A stretch of 64,000 nucleotides of DNA, taken from NCBI GenBank assembly GCA_965224515.1, contig OZ245051.1:3348001-3412000 (forward strand). Direction: 5' to 3'. The notes beneath the pieces are model-generated. The model was not told the origin of the DNA and did no database searches. It saw only the letters and a program-made list of their open reading frames with translations. A program made the translations under genes and the position numbers. Below, one piece after another: positions 42,505 to 51,681 of this stretch. Positions within the stretch are counted from its first letter, which is position 1; each line of letters starts with the position of its first letter. This stretch comes from Sedimenticola_A sp040506425. GTDB lineage: Bacteria; Pseudomonadota; Gammaproteobacteria; Chromatiales; Chromatiaceae.

Positions 42505-44658
42505 ATGAAGAGTGCTCATCTTAAAGCTGTGCCGTCAAACGCCACCGATATACCTTTACAGGAAGCATCCCAGGACATCTGGAACACCAAGTACCGCCTG
42601 AAAACCAAGGATGGCACCCCCGTGGATCAGGACATAGAAGGTACCTACCGGCGCGTAGCCAGGGCACTGGCCGAGATCGAAGCCACCCCCGAACTGCAGA
42701 AAGAGTGGGAGGAGAAGTTCGTGCAGGCCCTGCGCCAGGGCGCCATCCCCGCCGGTCGTATCACCTCAAACGCCGGCGCCCGTGAACACAAGCCCGCCAC
42801 CTCGACCATCAACTGCACGGTTTCAGGCACCATCAACGACTCCATGAACGAGATCCTTGGCAAGGTGCACGAGGCTGGCCTGACCCTGAAAGCCGGCTGC
42901 GGCATCGGCTATGAATTCTCGACCCTGCGCCCCAAGGGCGCATATGTCAGCGGCGCCGGCGCCTACACCTCGGGTCCCCTCTCCTTTATGGATATCTACG
43001 ACAAGATGTGTTTTACCGTCTCGTCAGCCGGCGGCCGGCGCGGTGCACAGATGGCCACCTTTGATGTGGGCCACCCCGATGTGATGGACTTCATCCGTGC
43101 CAAGCGCGAAGACGGCAGACTGCGCCAGTTCAACCTGTCACTGTTGATCACCTGCGAGTTCATGGAAGCGGTCAAGCACGACCGCAACTGGGACCTGGCA
43201 TTCCCCCTGACCGAAAAAGAGGTGGAGGCCGATGGCACCGATCTGCGTAACAACGACCAGATAATCTGGCGGGAGTGGCCCCACAAGGACGGTTATATCA
43301 CCGACGAGACAGGCCACGTGGCCTGCCGCATCTACAAAACAATTCGCGCCCGCCGTCTGTGGGACGTCATCATGGCCTCAACCTATGATTTCGCCGAGCC
43401 CGGATTCATTCTCATTGACAAGGTCAACGAGATGAACAACAACTGGTTCTGCGAGAACATCCGCGCCACCAATCCCTGCGGTGAGCAGCCCCTGCCCGCC
43501 TACGGCGCCTGCCTGCTGGGCTCCATCAACCTGACCAAGTTCGTACGCAAGCCCTTTACCAGTGACGCCTACTTCGACTGGGATGCGTTCAGGGAGGTGG
43601 TTGCCACGTTTACCCGCATGCTGGACAACGTGGTGGAGATCAACGGTCTGCCCCTGCCCGAACAGCGAGACGAAATCATGCGCAAGCGCCGCCACGGCAT
43701 GGGCTACCTCGGACTGGGTTCTGCCATCACCATGCAGCGCATGAAATACGGCGAGCCTGACTCCCTTGAGTTCACCGAACGGGTAACCAAGGAACTCGCG
43801 TTGGTAGGCTGGAATACCGGGCTGGAACTGGCCAAGGAGAAGGGAGCTGCACCGGTAATGGATGAAGAGTTCACCATCACCACAGAGATGCTGGCCCAGC
43901 GCCCGGAGATGGCGGTGGACGGCTGGAAACAGGGCGACACCATCACCGGCAAGGTGCTCCACGCCAAGTACAGCCGCTACATGCAGCAGCTGGCCCAGGA
44001 GGATCCTGAGCTCGTGAAAGCGCTGGCCGAGACCGGCTGCCGCTTCACCCACCACAGCTCTATCGCCCCCACCGGCACGATCTCTCTCTCCCTGGCCAAC
44101 AACGCCAGTAACGGCATCGAACCGAGTTTTGCCCACCACTACTCACGCAACATTATCCGCGAGGGTCGCAAAACCAAGGAGAAAGTTGACGTCTTCAGTT
44201 TTGAGCTGCTCGCCTACCGCGAGATGGTCAATGCAGATGCCATGCCCTACAGCGAAGAAGAGGAAAACCAGCTTCCGGAGTACTTCATCTCCGCCGATGA
44301 CATCGCCCCCAAGCAGCACGTGGATGTACAGGCCGCGGCACAGAAGTGGATCGACTCATCCATCTCCAAGACCGCCAATGTCCCCACCGAATACCCCTAC
44401 GAGGATTTCAAGGACATCTACCTCTACGCCTACGAGCAGGGACTCAAGGGTTGCACCACCTTCCGCTTCAACCCTGAAGCTTTCCAGGGTGTACTTGTCA
44501 AAGAAGAGGACCTGGAGAACACCACCTACAAGTTCACCCTTGATGACGGTACCGTAGTTGAAGCCAAGGGTAACGAGGAGATCGAATACGATGGCGAGAC
44601 CCATAGCGCCGCCAACCTGTTCGATGCGTTGAAAGAGGGTTACTACGGCAAGCTCTGA
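42505..44658 (+). CDS. nrdJ: Class II (adenosylcobalamin-dependent) ribonucleotide reductase, NrdJa part
   Basis: The 717-residue catalytic part reduces ribonucleotides using adenosylcobalamin. Visible are an N-terminal NTKYRLKTKDGTPVDQ segment, the substrate-site NCTVSG cysteine, GCGIGYEFSTLRPKGA, INEMNN-type NPCGEQPLPAYGACLLGSINL with the radical-cycle Cys, and PTGTISL near the C-terminus. It lacks the C-terminal TSCPD and cysteine-tail module, which is encoded separately by the next gene, as in the split NrdJa/NrdJb of Pseudomonas. The ATG at 42505 has only a weak AGGG. Regulation: two NrdR boxes and a consensus-like promoter upstream. Confidence 0.95.
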   Translation: MKSAHLKAVPSNATDIPLQEASQDIWNTKYRLKTKDGTPVDQDIEGTYRRVARALAEIEATPELQKEWEEKFVQALRQGAIPAGRITSNAGAREHKPATSTINCTVSGTINDSMNEILGKVHEAGLTLKAGCGIGYEFSTLRPKGAYVSGAGAYTSGPLSFMDIYDKMCFTVSSAGGRRGAQMATFDVGHPDVMDFIRAKREDGRLRQFNLSLLITCEFMEAVKHDRNWDLAFPLTEKEVEADGTDLRNNDQIIWREWPHKDGYITDETGHVACRIYKTIRARRLWDVIMASTYDFAEPGFILIDKVNEMNNNWFCENIRATNPCGEQPLPAYGACLLGSINLTKFVRKPFTSDAYFDWDAFREVVATFTRMLDNVVEINGLPLPEQRDEIMRKRRHGMGYLGLGSAITMQRMKYGEPDSLEFTERVTKELALVGWNTGLELAKEKGAAPVMDEEFTITTEMLAQRPEMAVDGWKQGDTITGKVLHAKYSRYMQQLAQEDPELVKALAETGCRFTHHSSIAPTGTISLSLANNASNGIEPSFAHHYSRNIIREGRKTKEKVDVFSFELLAYREMVNADAMPYSEEEENQLPEYFISADDIAPKQHVDVQAAAQKWIDSSISKTANVPTEYPYEDFKDIYLYAYEQGLKGCTTFRFNPEAFQGVLVKEEDLENTTYKFTLDDGTVVEAKGNEEIEYDGETHSAANLFDALKEGYYGKL

Positions 44659-44725
44659 GGCACCGTAGGGAAAATGATTTCAGCGACTGAACAGATACGC
44701 GGTCGCATTTAAAGAGTTCAGAAAT

Positions 44726-45424
44726 ATGGCTATCAAAATCGAAAAATCAATCGTCGAATATGGTGTTGTCAAACCCCAGAGCGAGGAAGAGCAGAACCAG
44801 GCGGTTGTGGCTTCCAAACCCGAAGACAACATTATCCAGATGCACGAGAAGGTGGCGCGCCCGGAGATGCTCTTCGGCTCCACCTACAAGATCAAGACAC
44901 CGTTGTCAGAGCACGCGCTCTACGTGACCATTAACGACATCATCCTCAACCAGGGTACCGCCCACGAAGTGCGTCGCCCGTTCGAGGTGTTCATCAACTC
45001 CAAGAACATGGACCACTTCCAGTGGATCGTCGCCCTCACCCGAATCATATCTGCCGTATTCCGCAAGGGCGGTGATGTCACCTTCCTGGTGGAAGAGCTG
45101 CGCTCGGTATTCGACCCCAGTGGCGGCTATTTCAAGAAGGGCGGCAAGTTCATGCCTTCACTGGTGGCGGAGATCGGCGAGGTGATCCACTGCCACCTGG
45201 TGATGATCGGCATGCTCAAGGAGGACGGTCCCGACGAGCACCAGCAGAAGCTGATCGAAGAGAAGCGCGCCCAGTACGAAGACTCCATCAAGATGCAGGA
45301 CAGCCAGCATGACACCGGCTTTCCTGACGGCGCCCAGCTCTGCAAGAAGTGCAACACCAAGGCGATGATCCAGATGGACGGCTGCCTCACCTGCCTCAAC
45401 TGCGGTGATTCAAAGTGCGGATAA
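44726..45424 (+). CDS. Class II ribonucleotide reductase, NrdJb part (TSCPD domain plus cysteine tail)
   Basis: The 232-residue protein contains a TSCPD-like domain (about 60-170; ALYVTINDIIL, PFEVFINSKN, ALTRIISAVFRKGGD) and a C-terminal cysteine motif CKKCNTKAMIQMDGCLTCLNCGDSKCG, a Zn-ribbon followed by the mobile Cys pair that re-reduces the active site. In most class II enzymes this is fused to NrdJ; here it is a separate gene 67 bp downstream, matching the Pseudomonas NrdJb layout. The two products must act as a complex. A terminator follows at 45454. Confidence 0.92.
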   Translation: MAIKIEKSIVEYGVVKPQSEEEQNQAVVASKPEDNIIQMHEKVARPEMLFGSTYKIKTPLSEHALYVTINDIILNQGTAHEVRRPFEVFINSKNMDHFQWIVALTRIISAVFRKGGDVTFLVEELRSVFDPSGGYFKKGGKFMPSLVAEIGEVIHCHLVMIGMLKEDGPDEHQQKLIEEKRAQYEDSIKMQDSQHDTGFPDGAQLCKKCNTKAMIQMDGCLTCLNCGDSKCG

Positions 45425-45453
45425 CTGGCTGACGGGTCAGCGCAGACCGGCTC

Positions 45454-45489
45454 AAAAAGGCGATGGTGGACACTCACCACCGCCTTTTT
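45454..45489 (+). terminator. Terminator of nrdJab
   Basis: An AAAAAGGCGATGGTG / CTCACCACCGCCTTTTT hairpin with one mismatch and a T-run of five. Confidence 0.85.
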
Positions 45490-45631
45490 AACGCCTGATG
45501 CATGAGAATATCCACCCCATGGAGAAAGCCCCCTTTAAGAATGGGGCTGATACGCTAATAAAATATCACTACTGATCCGCTTCCTTAACCTGCAGGACCG
45601 GATAATAGGTTTCCATTAGAAAGAGGAAAAA

Positions 45632-46075
45632 ATGAAACGTCCTGGAATTTTTGGTTTGATTATATCCATCCTCCTGCCGTCAACCGTCATGGCCGATGAC
45701 AATGGGGATCAGATCTATCTCTATCGCTCCAACGTGATGGAAATCTCGTCGATGCACCTCAAAGCCTTGCAGGGCTATGTGAAAGGTGAATTGCCGATTA
45801 AAAGCCATATCCCGGCCCATGTGGATGCCCTGCTGAACCTCAACGCCATGTACCAGGATCTGTTCCCTGCTGGTGGAGAGCAGCACCCTGAATCAGAAGC
45901 CTTACCCATAATCTGGAACGACCCGAAGGGTTTTCAGAGTGCCATAGAGAATAATCGCCGAAAAATCATGGCACTCAAGCAGATTGATCCAAGTGATATC
46001 GACACCCTGAAACGGGGCGTAAACAATGTTCGCATGAGTTGTGGCGATTGCCACTCTTACTTCAGGGAACGTTAA
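45632..46075 (+). CDS. Cytochrome c'-like protein
   Basis: The 147-residue exported monoheme protein has a signal peptide (about 1-21, ending TVMA), a predicted four-helix bundle and a single C-terminal CGDCH heme site (about 137-141) followed only by SYFRER. A C-terminal CxxCH in a helical bundle is the mark of the cytochrome c' superfamily, in which the heme is often high-spin and binds NO or CO. AGAGGAAAAA precedes the ATG. It stands alone with a terminator at 46167. Confidence 0.85.
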   Translation: MKRPGIFGLIISILLPSTVMADDNGDQIYLYRSNVMEISSMHLKALQGYVKGELPIKSHIPAHVDALLNLNAMYQDLFPAGGEQHPESEALPIIWNDPKGFQSAIENNRRKIMALKQIDPSDIDTLKRGVNNVRMSCGDCHSYFRER

Positions 46076-46102
46076 TCGGGCTCGCCTGTTTCCGTCTCAC
46101 GG

Positions 46103-46164
46103 ATTGAAAGGAGCGAATGTCCACTGTGAATCGCTGCATCTTCAAATGAATCATCGGTCTCAGA
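46103..46164. repeat. 62-bp direct repeat, left copy
   Basis: Starts ATTGAAAGGAGCGAATGTCC and ends GGTCTCAGA; identical to 48197-48258 except for one T/C change. The two copies bracket the PhoX-like gene. Confidence 0.9.
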
Positions 46165-46166
46165 AT

Positions 46167-46190
46167 GCCCAGCCGATGGCCGGGCTTTTT
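46167..46190 (+). terminator. Terminator after the cytochrome c' gene
   Basis: A GCCCAGCC / GGCCGGGC stem with one mismatch and loop GAT, then five T residues. A second hairpin without a T-run (GGGGCGGACTCA / TGAGTCCGCCCC) follows at 46198-46223. Confidence 0.7.
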
Positions 46191-46257
46191 CTGATAAAGG
46201 GGCGGACTCATTGAGTCCGCCCCCGTTACGACCGGAAAACCTGATCAACTTGCGGGC

Positions 46258-47964
46258 TCAGTCGTTCTCGCCCTTGTCATCGTCATAGCCCTTGTCGTCG
46301 TCATAGTCCTTGTCGTCATCGTCATCGTCCAGCTCTTCCGCGCTCAGGAACAGGAACTGGCCGCCCTGTACCAGGTTTGCGGAATCAATGATGCCGCCCC
46401 CAAGACTATGCGCCTGGGAGTTGAAGAAGAACAGACGCTCGTCATCCGCGTCGAACTCCTCGGTTACGTCAATGATGCCGGAGGTCTCCCAGTCACCAAG
46501 GTCCAGCGGATCACCATCGGTCTGCCCGGCGGGCACGGCCATGCGGTCGACCTGACCGATACGGACAGCGACACCGCTTTTCGGATCGAGCGTCCACAAG
46601 GAAGCTTCTTCACCACTGGCACCACCGAAGGCCCAGTCCCTGCATTCATCGGGGTCCGCAGCAGCATCACAACCGGCAGGATCCTTGGGCACACGCACGG
46701 AGGTTGAGCGGTCTTCCTGGATGTAGATCAAGCCGTCATCTGCCCAGACCAAATTGTCGGGGCTGCGGATGCCAAAGTCCGGGTGAGGGAACTGATTGCC
46801 GGCGTCGTCACCGTCATAGAGGATGCTGATGTCAGCCGTGATGTTGTCGTTTTTAATGCGCCCGCGGCTGATCTTTACATCGACCAGGTAGGTCGTGCCC
46901 CAGTAGTCGGCGCCCTGGTTGATGGTTGTAACGCGGCCGGTGGATGCCAACACCACTTCGTTGCCCTTGCCTTCACGCGGGTTCGTATGGGCGTCTTCCG
47001 GACGCGAGAAATTGAACGCGCCGATGGTGGATTTCTGGTTATCCAGTTCCGCCTGAGTGGCGAAACCCAGGTCGTCAAAGCCCAGTTCGCCCTGGCTGCC
47101 GGCACTGCCGGCCTGGTCGTCGTTGTAGTTTTCCACTTCCACAAAACGTCCGCTGCGACGGGTTCCGGTACCGCTCCAGTCCGCCGGACTGAGCTCACCG
47201 TTGTCAGCCACCCACATGTACAGCTTGCCGTTCGCCAGGCCGTTGCGCTCGACGAAATTGCCTTTTTTCATTTTCCTGCCCACGTAGAGCAGTAACGGGG
47301 CGTCACCGCGGTCATCGCCGATCAGGATGGCTACATGGGTACGGTTGAGGCCCGGAATTTCCAGTGCGGCTACGCTTTCCCAGGCGGCGCGTCCCATCCA
47401 AGGCAGTGCCCAGAGTTCGCCGTTGGCAACATCGAGCGCGAATTGCGTGCCGCCACCGGATTCTTCACCGGTCAGAAACACATCGTCGACGAAACCGGCC
47501 TGTTCCTTGCTGAAGGAGCCGGCGGAACACAGACGGTTCAGGCCGCCGAACTCGAGATCCGATGAAACTGTCACCGGCTGTCCGGCCCGGTTGTAGATCG
47601 TATGGTAGGCAAGGCCGGCATCCATCAGTTCACGGCTGTCCTTGTCAAACGACAGGTAGGATACCCGTGCCCCGGTCAGTTCGGCACCGTTAGCCAGAAA
47701 GTAGGGATAACCCTGCGCACTTCTCAGCTCGTGGTTGGAGACGATGACAACCTCGTCATCCCGCTCGAAGGCGCCCATGCCATCGGGGATGCCCGGAGGG
47801 GTATAACCGTTGATGCTTTCACCGATGGTGAAAACCGGCGCTGTGGTCCAGGGGCCTATGCCGGCAACCTGGGCCGGCTCGGTGGTTGTCTGTGCCGAGG
47901 CATTGGACAACCCAGAGAGGACCAGTGCCACGCTGAGTGCCAAGCGATTATGCGTCAGTTTCAT
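46258..47964 (-). CDS. PhoX-like (DUF839) secreted protein with poly-acidic tail
   Basis: The 568-residue exported protein has a Sec-type signal (about 1-24, ending SNASA, without a twin arginine) and a PhoX/DUF839-type beta-propeller: VIVSNHELRSAQGYP, FLTGEESGGGTQFALDV, GKLYMWVADNG, PEDAHTNPREG, DNLVWADDGLIYIQED. PhoX phosphatases use Ca and Fe, and are usually Tat-exported, so activity here is uncertain. The C-terminus is a repetitive Asp/Lys tail (DDDDDDKDYDDDKGY..., about 24 residues), possibly Ca-binding. ATG at 47964. The gene, with no operon partner, lies between two 62-bp direct repeats. Confidence 0.8.
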   Translation of the reverse strand: MKLTHNRLALSVALVLSGLSNASAQTTTEPAQVAGIGPWTTAPVFTIGESINGYTPPGIPDGMGAFERDDEVVIVSNHELRSAQGYPYFLANGAELTGARVSYLSFDKDSRELMDAGLAYHTIYNRAGQPVTVSSDLEFGGLNRLCSAGSFSKEQAGFVDDVFLTGEESGGGTQFALDVANGELWALPWMGRAAWESVAALEIPGLNRTHVAILIGDDRGDAPLLLYVGRKMKKGNFVERNGLANGKLYMWVADNGELSPADWSGTGTRRSGRFVEVENYNDDQAGSAGSQGELGFDDLGFATQAELDNQKSTIGAFNFSRPEDAHTNPREGKGNEVVLASTGRVTTINQGADYWGTTYLVDVKISRGRIKNDNITADISILYDGDDAGNQFPHPDFGIRSPDNLVWADDGLIYIQEDRSTSVRVPKDPAGCDAAADPDECRDWAFGGASGEEASLWTLDPKSGVAVRIGQVDRMAVPAGQTDGDPLDLGDWETSGIIDVTEEFDADDERLFFFNSQAHSLGGGIIDSANLVQGGQFLFLSAEELDDDDDDKDYDDDKGYDDDKGEND

Positions 47965-48409
47965 TTTGCGATACTCCTTTCGAATTCAGTGAGTCATTTC
48001 AGGAAATGGAGGGGTAATTAGGCACAGGAAGAGTTACAGATGTGTGATAAAACAACGAAGATTGCATGTCATCGCCGGGTCTTCTCAATACATAGTCGAA
48101 CGTTTGGTGGATAGAGAGGGTTGTGCGGTGGATGCGTGCGTGGTGAATGCCGATGCCAATCGCCGTCGTCAACAGGATGACCTTGGTGTCGGCCGTATTG
48201 AAAGGAGCGAATGTCCACTGCGAATCGCTGCATCTTCAAATGAATCATCGGTCTCAGACAGCGATTCCAAGCTGCTGGATGTATAAAACCCGGTGGGGAC
48301 TTTACTTGGCTGACAGGTAGGCAACAACAGTGGCTGAGCAGTTAAGCAGGGTATTTCCCTTGATTAATGTCATTTGCTCCAGGCTCTTCCCGGACATAGG
48401 CTCAACTGC
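47965..48409. other. 445-bp intergenic region
   Basis: Contains the upstream region of the PhoX-like gene and the right copy of the 62-bp repeat (48197-48258). A short frame at 48044-48286 runs through the repeat and has no ribosome site, so I see no gene here. Confidence 0.5.
48197..48258. repeat. 62-bp direct repeat, right copy
   Basis: See the left copy at 46103-46164; same orientation, one substitution, start-to-start spacing 2094 bp. Confidence 0.9.
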
Positions 48410-48778
48410 ATGAACATTTATCATCATGTCATATCACCGATAGCCCTTGCCCTGTTCCTGCTGCCAGCCACGGCAGGCGAATACCTGGATAACAAGACGG
48501 AAGTCGACACCCTGCTGAAGGGAAAACAGCTCAACGGGCTCTATCTGCGCACCCAGTCCTCCTACTCGCTTCAATTCAATGCAGACGGCTCCCTGTCCAA
48601 TCAGCGCAACGAAAAGGGAAAGTGGTGGGTGAATGAGCAGGGAGAGTACTGTCGCGAGTGGTTGACTGGAAGACTCAAGGGCAACCGGTCTTGTATGAAC
48701 CTGGCGCAGGAGAGTGGTGAGTTGGTCTTCTATTCAAAGGATAGAAAGGTGGCAACCGGAACCTTATCCTCACAATAA
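48410..48778 (+). CDS. Small exported protein of unknown function
   Basis: A 122-residue protein with a signal peptide (about 1-22, ending PATAG) and a small beta-rich mature part (GLYLRTQSSYSLQFNADGSLSNQRNEKGKWWVNEQGEYCREW) with two Cys that could pair. The KGKWW...GEYCREW pattern resembles the DUF995-like group of periplasmic proteins; the match is by eye only and no function is known. The ATG at 48410 is preferred over a TTG at 48374 because it starts the signal peptide. The diguanylate cyclase gene follows on the same strand after 150 bp. Confidence 0.7.
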   Translation: MNIYHHVISPIALALFLLPATAGEYLDNKTEVDTLLKGKQLNGLYLRTQSSYSLQFNADGSLSNQRNEKGKWWVNEQGEYCREWLTGRLKGNRSCMNLAQESGELVFYSKDRKVATGTLSSQ

Positions 48779-48928
48779 CCAACAGCATCGCTTGGTATTG
48801 GATAATCATGCGGGACTTTTATTCCTCACCTATTGCGTGGTTTTATTCGTCTAAACTAATATTGGGTAAGAACCCAAAATACCAGTCAGGGTGCAGAATA
48901 GAGATAGCCGGCACCCGAAGCTGTTGGT

Positions 48929-50641
48929 TTGAATAACCTGACAGGGACCGTGAATAATAATCCCGGAAAAACAGTTAGCCCTCATTCAGGGGAACGTGCA
49001 CGAATTCTGCAATCGGGATGGCTTTTGGCCATTCTGTGGACGATCGCCGTGCTGACCTCTCTCTGCTGGGTACTTTACGAAGAGCACCAGAAATCCCTCG
49101 AGATCTCCCTCACCCAGGCCAGGGCCGCTTTTGAGAAGGATATTCTTTTCAGACGCTGGAATGCGGGCCATGGCGGCGTCTATGTGCCTATCACTGACAA
49201 AACCCCGCCCAATGAGCACCTGGAGGTGGAGGAGCAGAATATCGAGACCCCATCGGGCAGACGGCTGACACTGGTGAACCCGGCCTACATGACCCGCCAG
49301 GTCCATGAACTCCAGAATACGGAATTGGGAGTCAAGGGACATATCACCAGCCTCAACCCCATTCGCCCCGAGAACGCTCCCGATGAGTGGGAACGAAAAG
49401 CGCTGGCCGCATTCGAACAGGGCATTCAGGAGGTCAGCTCCGAGGAACAGATGGACGGGATGCCATACATGCGCATGATGCGCCCCCTGGAAGTGGAAGA
49501 GGTCTGCCTGAAATGTCATGAAAAACAGGGCTACAAGCTCGGAAACATCCGGGGTGGTATCAGTGTTGCGGTACCCATGACCCCATTGAACCTGCTGGAG
49601 CGTGAACACAGACATATAGAGATCACGGCCCACGGCCTGATCTGGCTTCTGGGTATCGTGGGTATCTATCTGGGTCGGCAGCGCATTCTCTCTGGATTGA
49701 CGACTGAAGAGAAAGCCACCAATGCGCTGGCTGAGAGCGAGTCTGCCTACCGCACTCTCTCCCGCAACATCCCGGGAATCATCTTCCGTACCGATCTGCA
49801 GGCAGACGGCAGCATGGTCTTCTTCAACGAGATGCTGGAGCAGATTACCGGATTCACTTCCCAAGAGCTGGAAAGGGGTGAAATCTACGCCCTGGATCCA
49901 ATGATCCACCCGGATGACAGGGCAAAAGTGATTGAGATCATTCAACAGGCCATAGAACACAATGAGCCCTATGAAGCAGAGTACCGACTGCGTCGAAAAG
50001 ACGGCATACTGATCCATCTGCTGGAACGTGGAAAACCCTGCCTGGACGAGACAAAGCGGCCCGCCTATATCGACGGCGTAATTCTGGATATCACCGAACG
50101 CAAGCAGGCCCAGACCCTCATAGAACACCAGGCCACTTACGACATACTAACCGATCTGCCCAACCGCAGAACCCTGACAGATCGACTGAAGATGGCCCTG
50201 GCCCAGAGCCGTCGGCACAAGCATTTTGGCGCCATACTCTTTATGGATATCGACTACTTCAAACAGGTTAATGACACCTACGGCCATGCCATCGGTGACT
50301 GCCTGTTGCAAGAGGTGGCCAACCGGTTGGAAAAATCGATTCGCAGGGAGGATACCGCAGCGCGACTCAGTGGCGATGAATTCGTGGTGCTGTTGAGCGA
50401 ACTGGGTAATCAGCGGCAAAGCCCCCTTGAACAGGCCCAATTCGTGGCCCAGAAGATCGCCCAGTCCATTGCCGAACCCTTCACAGTTGAGGGCAACCGG
50501 ATCAATAGCAGTGTAAGCATCGGAATCTGTCTCTTTCCAACTGATGGAGAGAGCGAGGAGATGATCCTCAGCTACGCGGACAATGCCATGTACCAGGCCA
50601 AAACCGATGGCCGCAACACGGTGCGGGTATTCGCTAAATAA
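48929..50641 (+). CDS. Heme-motif (DUF3365/Tll0287-like) PAS diguanylate cyclase
   Basis: The 570-residue membrane protein has a TM (about 30-50), then a periplasmic DUF3365/Tll0287-like domain with a CLKCH c-type heme motif (193-197) after the conserved YMRMMRPLEVEEVCLKCH, a second TM (about 230-247), a PAS domain (about 270-395) and a GGDEF domain (about 400-568). The cyclase signature is SGDEF with an upstream inhibitory site RRED, so it should make c-di-GMP under product feedback. A redox or gas signal read by the heme is inference. The start is uncertain: TTG at 48929 or GTG at 48950, neither with a good ribosome site. Confidence 0.9.
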   Translation: MNNLTGTVNNNPGKTVSPHSGERARILQSGWLLAILWTIAVLTSLCWVLYEEHQKSLEISLTQARAAFEKDILFRRWNAGHGGVYVPITDKTPPNEHLEVEEQNIETPSGRRLTLVNPAYMTRQVHELQNTELGVKGHITSLNPIRPENAPDEWERKALAAFEQGIQEVSSEEQMDGMPYMRMMRPLEVEEVCLKCHEKQGYKLGNIRGGISVAVPMTPLNLLEREHRHIEITAHGLIWLLGIVGIYLGRQRILSGLTTEEKATNALAESESAYRTLSRNIPGIIFRTDLQADGSMVFFNEMLEQITGFTSQELERGEIYALDPMIHPDDRAKVIEIIQQAIEHNEPYEAEYRLRRKDGILIHLLERGKPCLDETKRPAYIDGVILDITERKQAQTLIEHQATYDILTDLPNRRTLTDRLKMALAQSRRHKHFGAILFMDIDYFKQVNDTYGHAIGDCLLQEVANRLEKSIRREDTAARLSGDEFVVLLSELGNQRQSPLEQAQFVAQKIAQSIAEPFTVEGNRINSSVSIGICLFPTDGESEEMILSYADNAMYQAKTDGRNTVRVFAK

Positions 50642-50651
50642 ACAGCCGTTC

Positions 50652-51647
50652 TTAACGCGCCAGGTTCGGCACTGAGCCTATACCCAGGGTATTGGAAAAA
50701 GTTGATGCGGCACCAACACCCACCCGCCTGGCGAGCCGGTCAAGCAGATCTTCAGCAGGGGTGAAGTCGACGATATCCTCAGCCCCGATCAACTCCCGGG
50801 CAACATAGCTGCTGCTGCCGATACCGTCGGCGAGGCCCAGTTCGACGCTCTCTTCACCGGTCCAGAAAAGGCCGCTGAAGAGCTTCTCGTCATCTTTAAG
50901 GCGATCTCCCCGCCCCGCCTTCACAGTGTCTATGAACTGCTGGTGAATCTTATCCAGAAGCAACTGCATATGTTCACGCTCCTCCTCCTTCACCGGTGAG
51001 AAGGGATCCATGATCCCCTTGTGCTCGCCTGCGGTCATCAGGCGCCGCTCGACGCCCAGCATCTCCATGCCGTCCACGAAACCGAAGCCGTTCATCAGCA
51101 CCCCGATTGAACCCACGATGCTCGCCTTGTCGACATAAATCTTGTCTGCTGCGGCAGCAATATAGTAGCCCCCGGATGCGCACATGTCGGTGACAACGGC
51201 ATAAACCGGGATATCCTCGTGCTTCTCTTTCAGCCGCATGATCTCATCATTGATATAACCGGACTGGACCGCACTGCCACCCGGGGTGTTGATGCGCAGT
51301 ATCACGCCCTTGGTTTTGTCATCCTCAAATGCCTCACGCAACCCACTGATGACACTGTCGGCACTGGCCTCGGAGTCATCCATGATCACACCTTTGACCT
51401 CCACCAGTGCGGTGTGTTTATCGCTGGTTTTGACTGAATCAAAACCAGGAATCTCGTCAGGCATCCAGAGCAGGAGCAGACCGATCAGGTAGCCAAAAAG
51501 AATAAACTTGAAGAAGATATTCCAGCGCCGGGTTCTTCGCTGCTCATTGAGCGAAGCAAAGACCAGCTTCTGTACCAGTTCCCTCTCCCACTTTCCCATG
51601 GGGCCAGCCTTTGGATTTATGGGTGGTATGTTCTTGTCGTCCGTCAT
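50652..51647 (-). CDS. sppA: S49-family signal peptide peptidase (SppA-like)
   Basis: The 331-residue inner-membrane serine protease has one TM (about 45-62, FKFILFGYLIGLLLLWM) and a ClpP-like domain: LRINTPGGSAVQSG, DMCASGGYYIAAAADKIY with the catalytic Ser, SIVGSIGV, and GEHKGIMDPFSP with the likely catalytic Lys. Short SppA proteins of this type form octamers that degrade cleaved signal peptides. It is encoded in the same direction as, and 34 bp after, the HAD phosphatase and rluC genes, an arrangement common in gammaproteobacteria. ATG at 51647. Confidence 0.92.
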   Translation of the reverse strand: MTDDKNIPPINPKAGPMGKWERELVQKLVFASLNEQRRTRRWNIFFKFILFGYLIGLLLLWMPDEIPGFDSVKTSDKHTALVEVKGVIMDDSEASADSVISGLREAFEDDKTKGVILRINTPGGSAVQSGYINDEIMRLKEKHEDIPVYAVVTDMCASGGYYIAAAADKIYVDKASIVGSIGVLMNGFGFVDGMEMLGVERRLMTAGEHKGIMDPFSPVKEEEREHMQLLLDKIHQQFIDTVKAGRGDRLKDDEKLFSGLFWTGEESVELGLADGIGSSSYVARELIGAEDIVDFTPAEDLLDRLARRVGVGAASTFSNTLGIGSVPNLAR

Positions 51648-51681
51648 CTTGAAATCTTCTTAGTCGATTATTTCGATTGTT

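Noticed and set aside
48044..48286. An 80-codon frame between the PhoX-like gene and the small exported protein
   Set aside because: It runs through the 62-bp repeat, has no ribosome site and shows no family resemblance.
48986..50128. A 380-codon minus-strand frame opposite the heme-motif diguanylate cyclase
   Set aside because: Shadow of the DUF3365-PAS-GGDEF gene.
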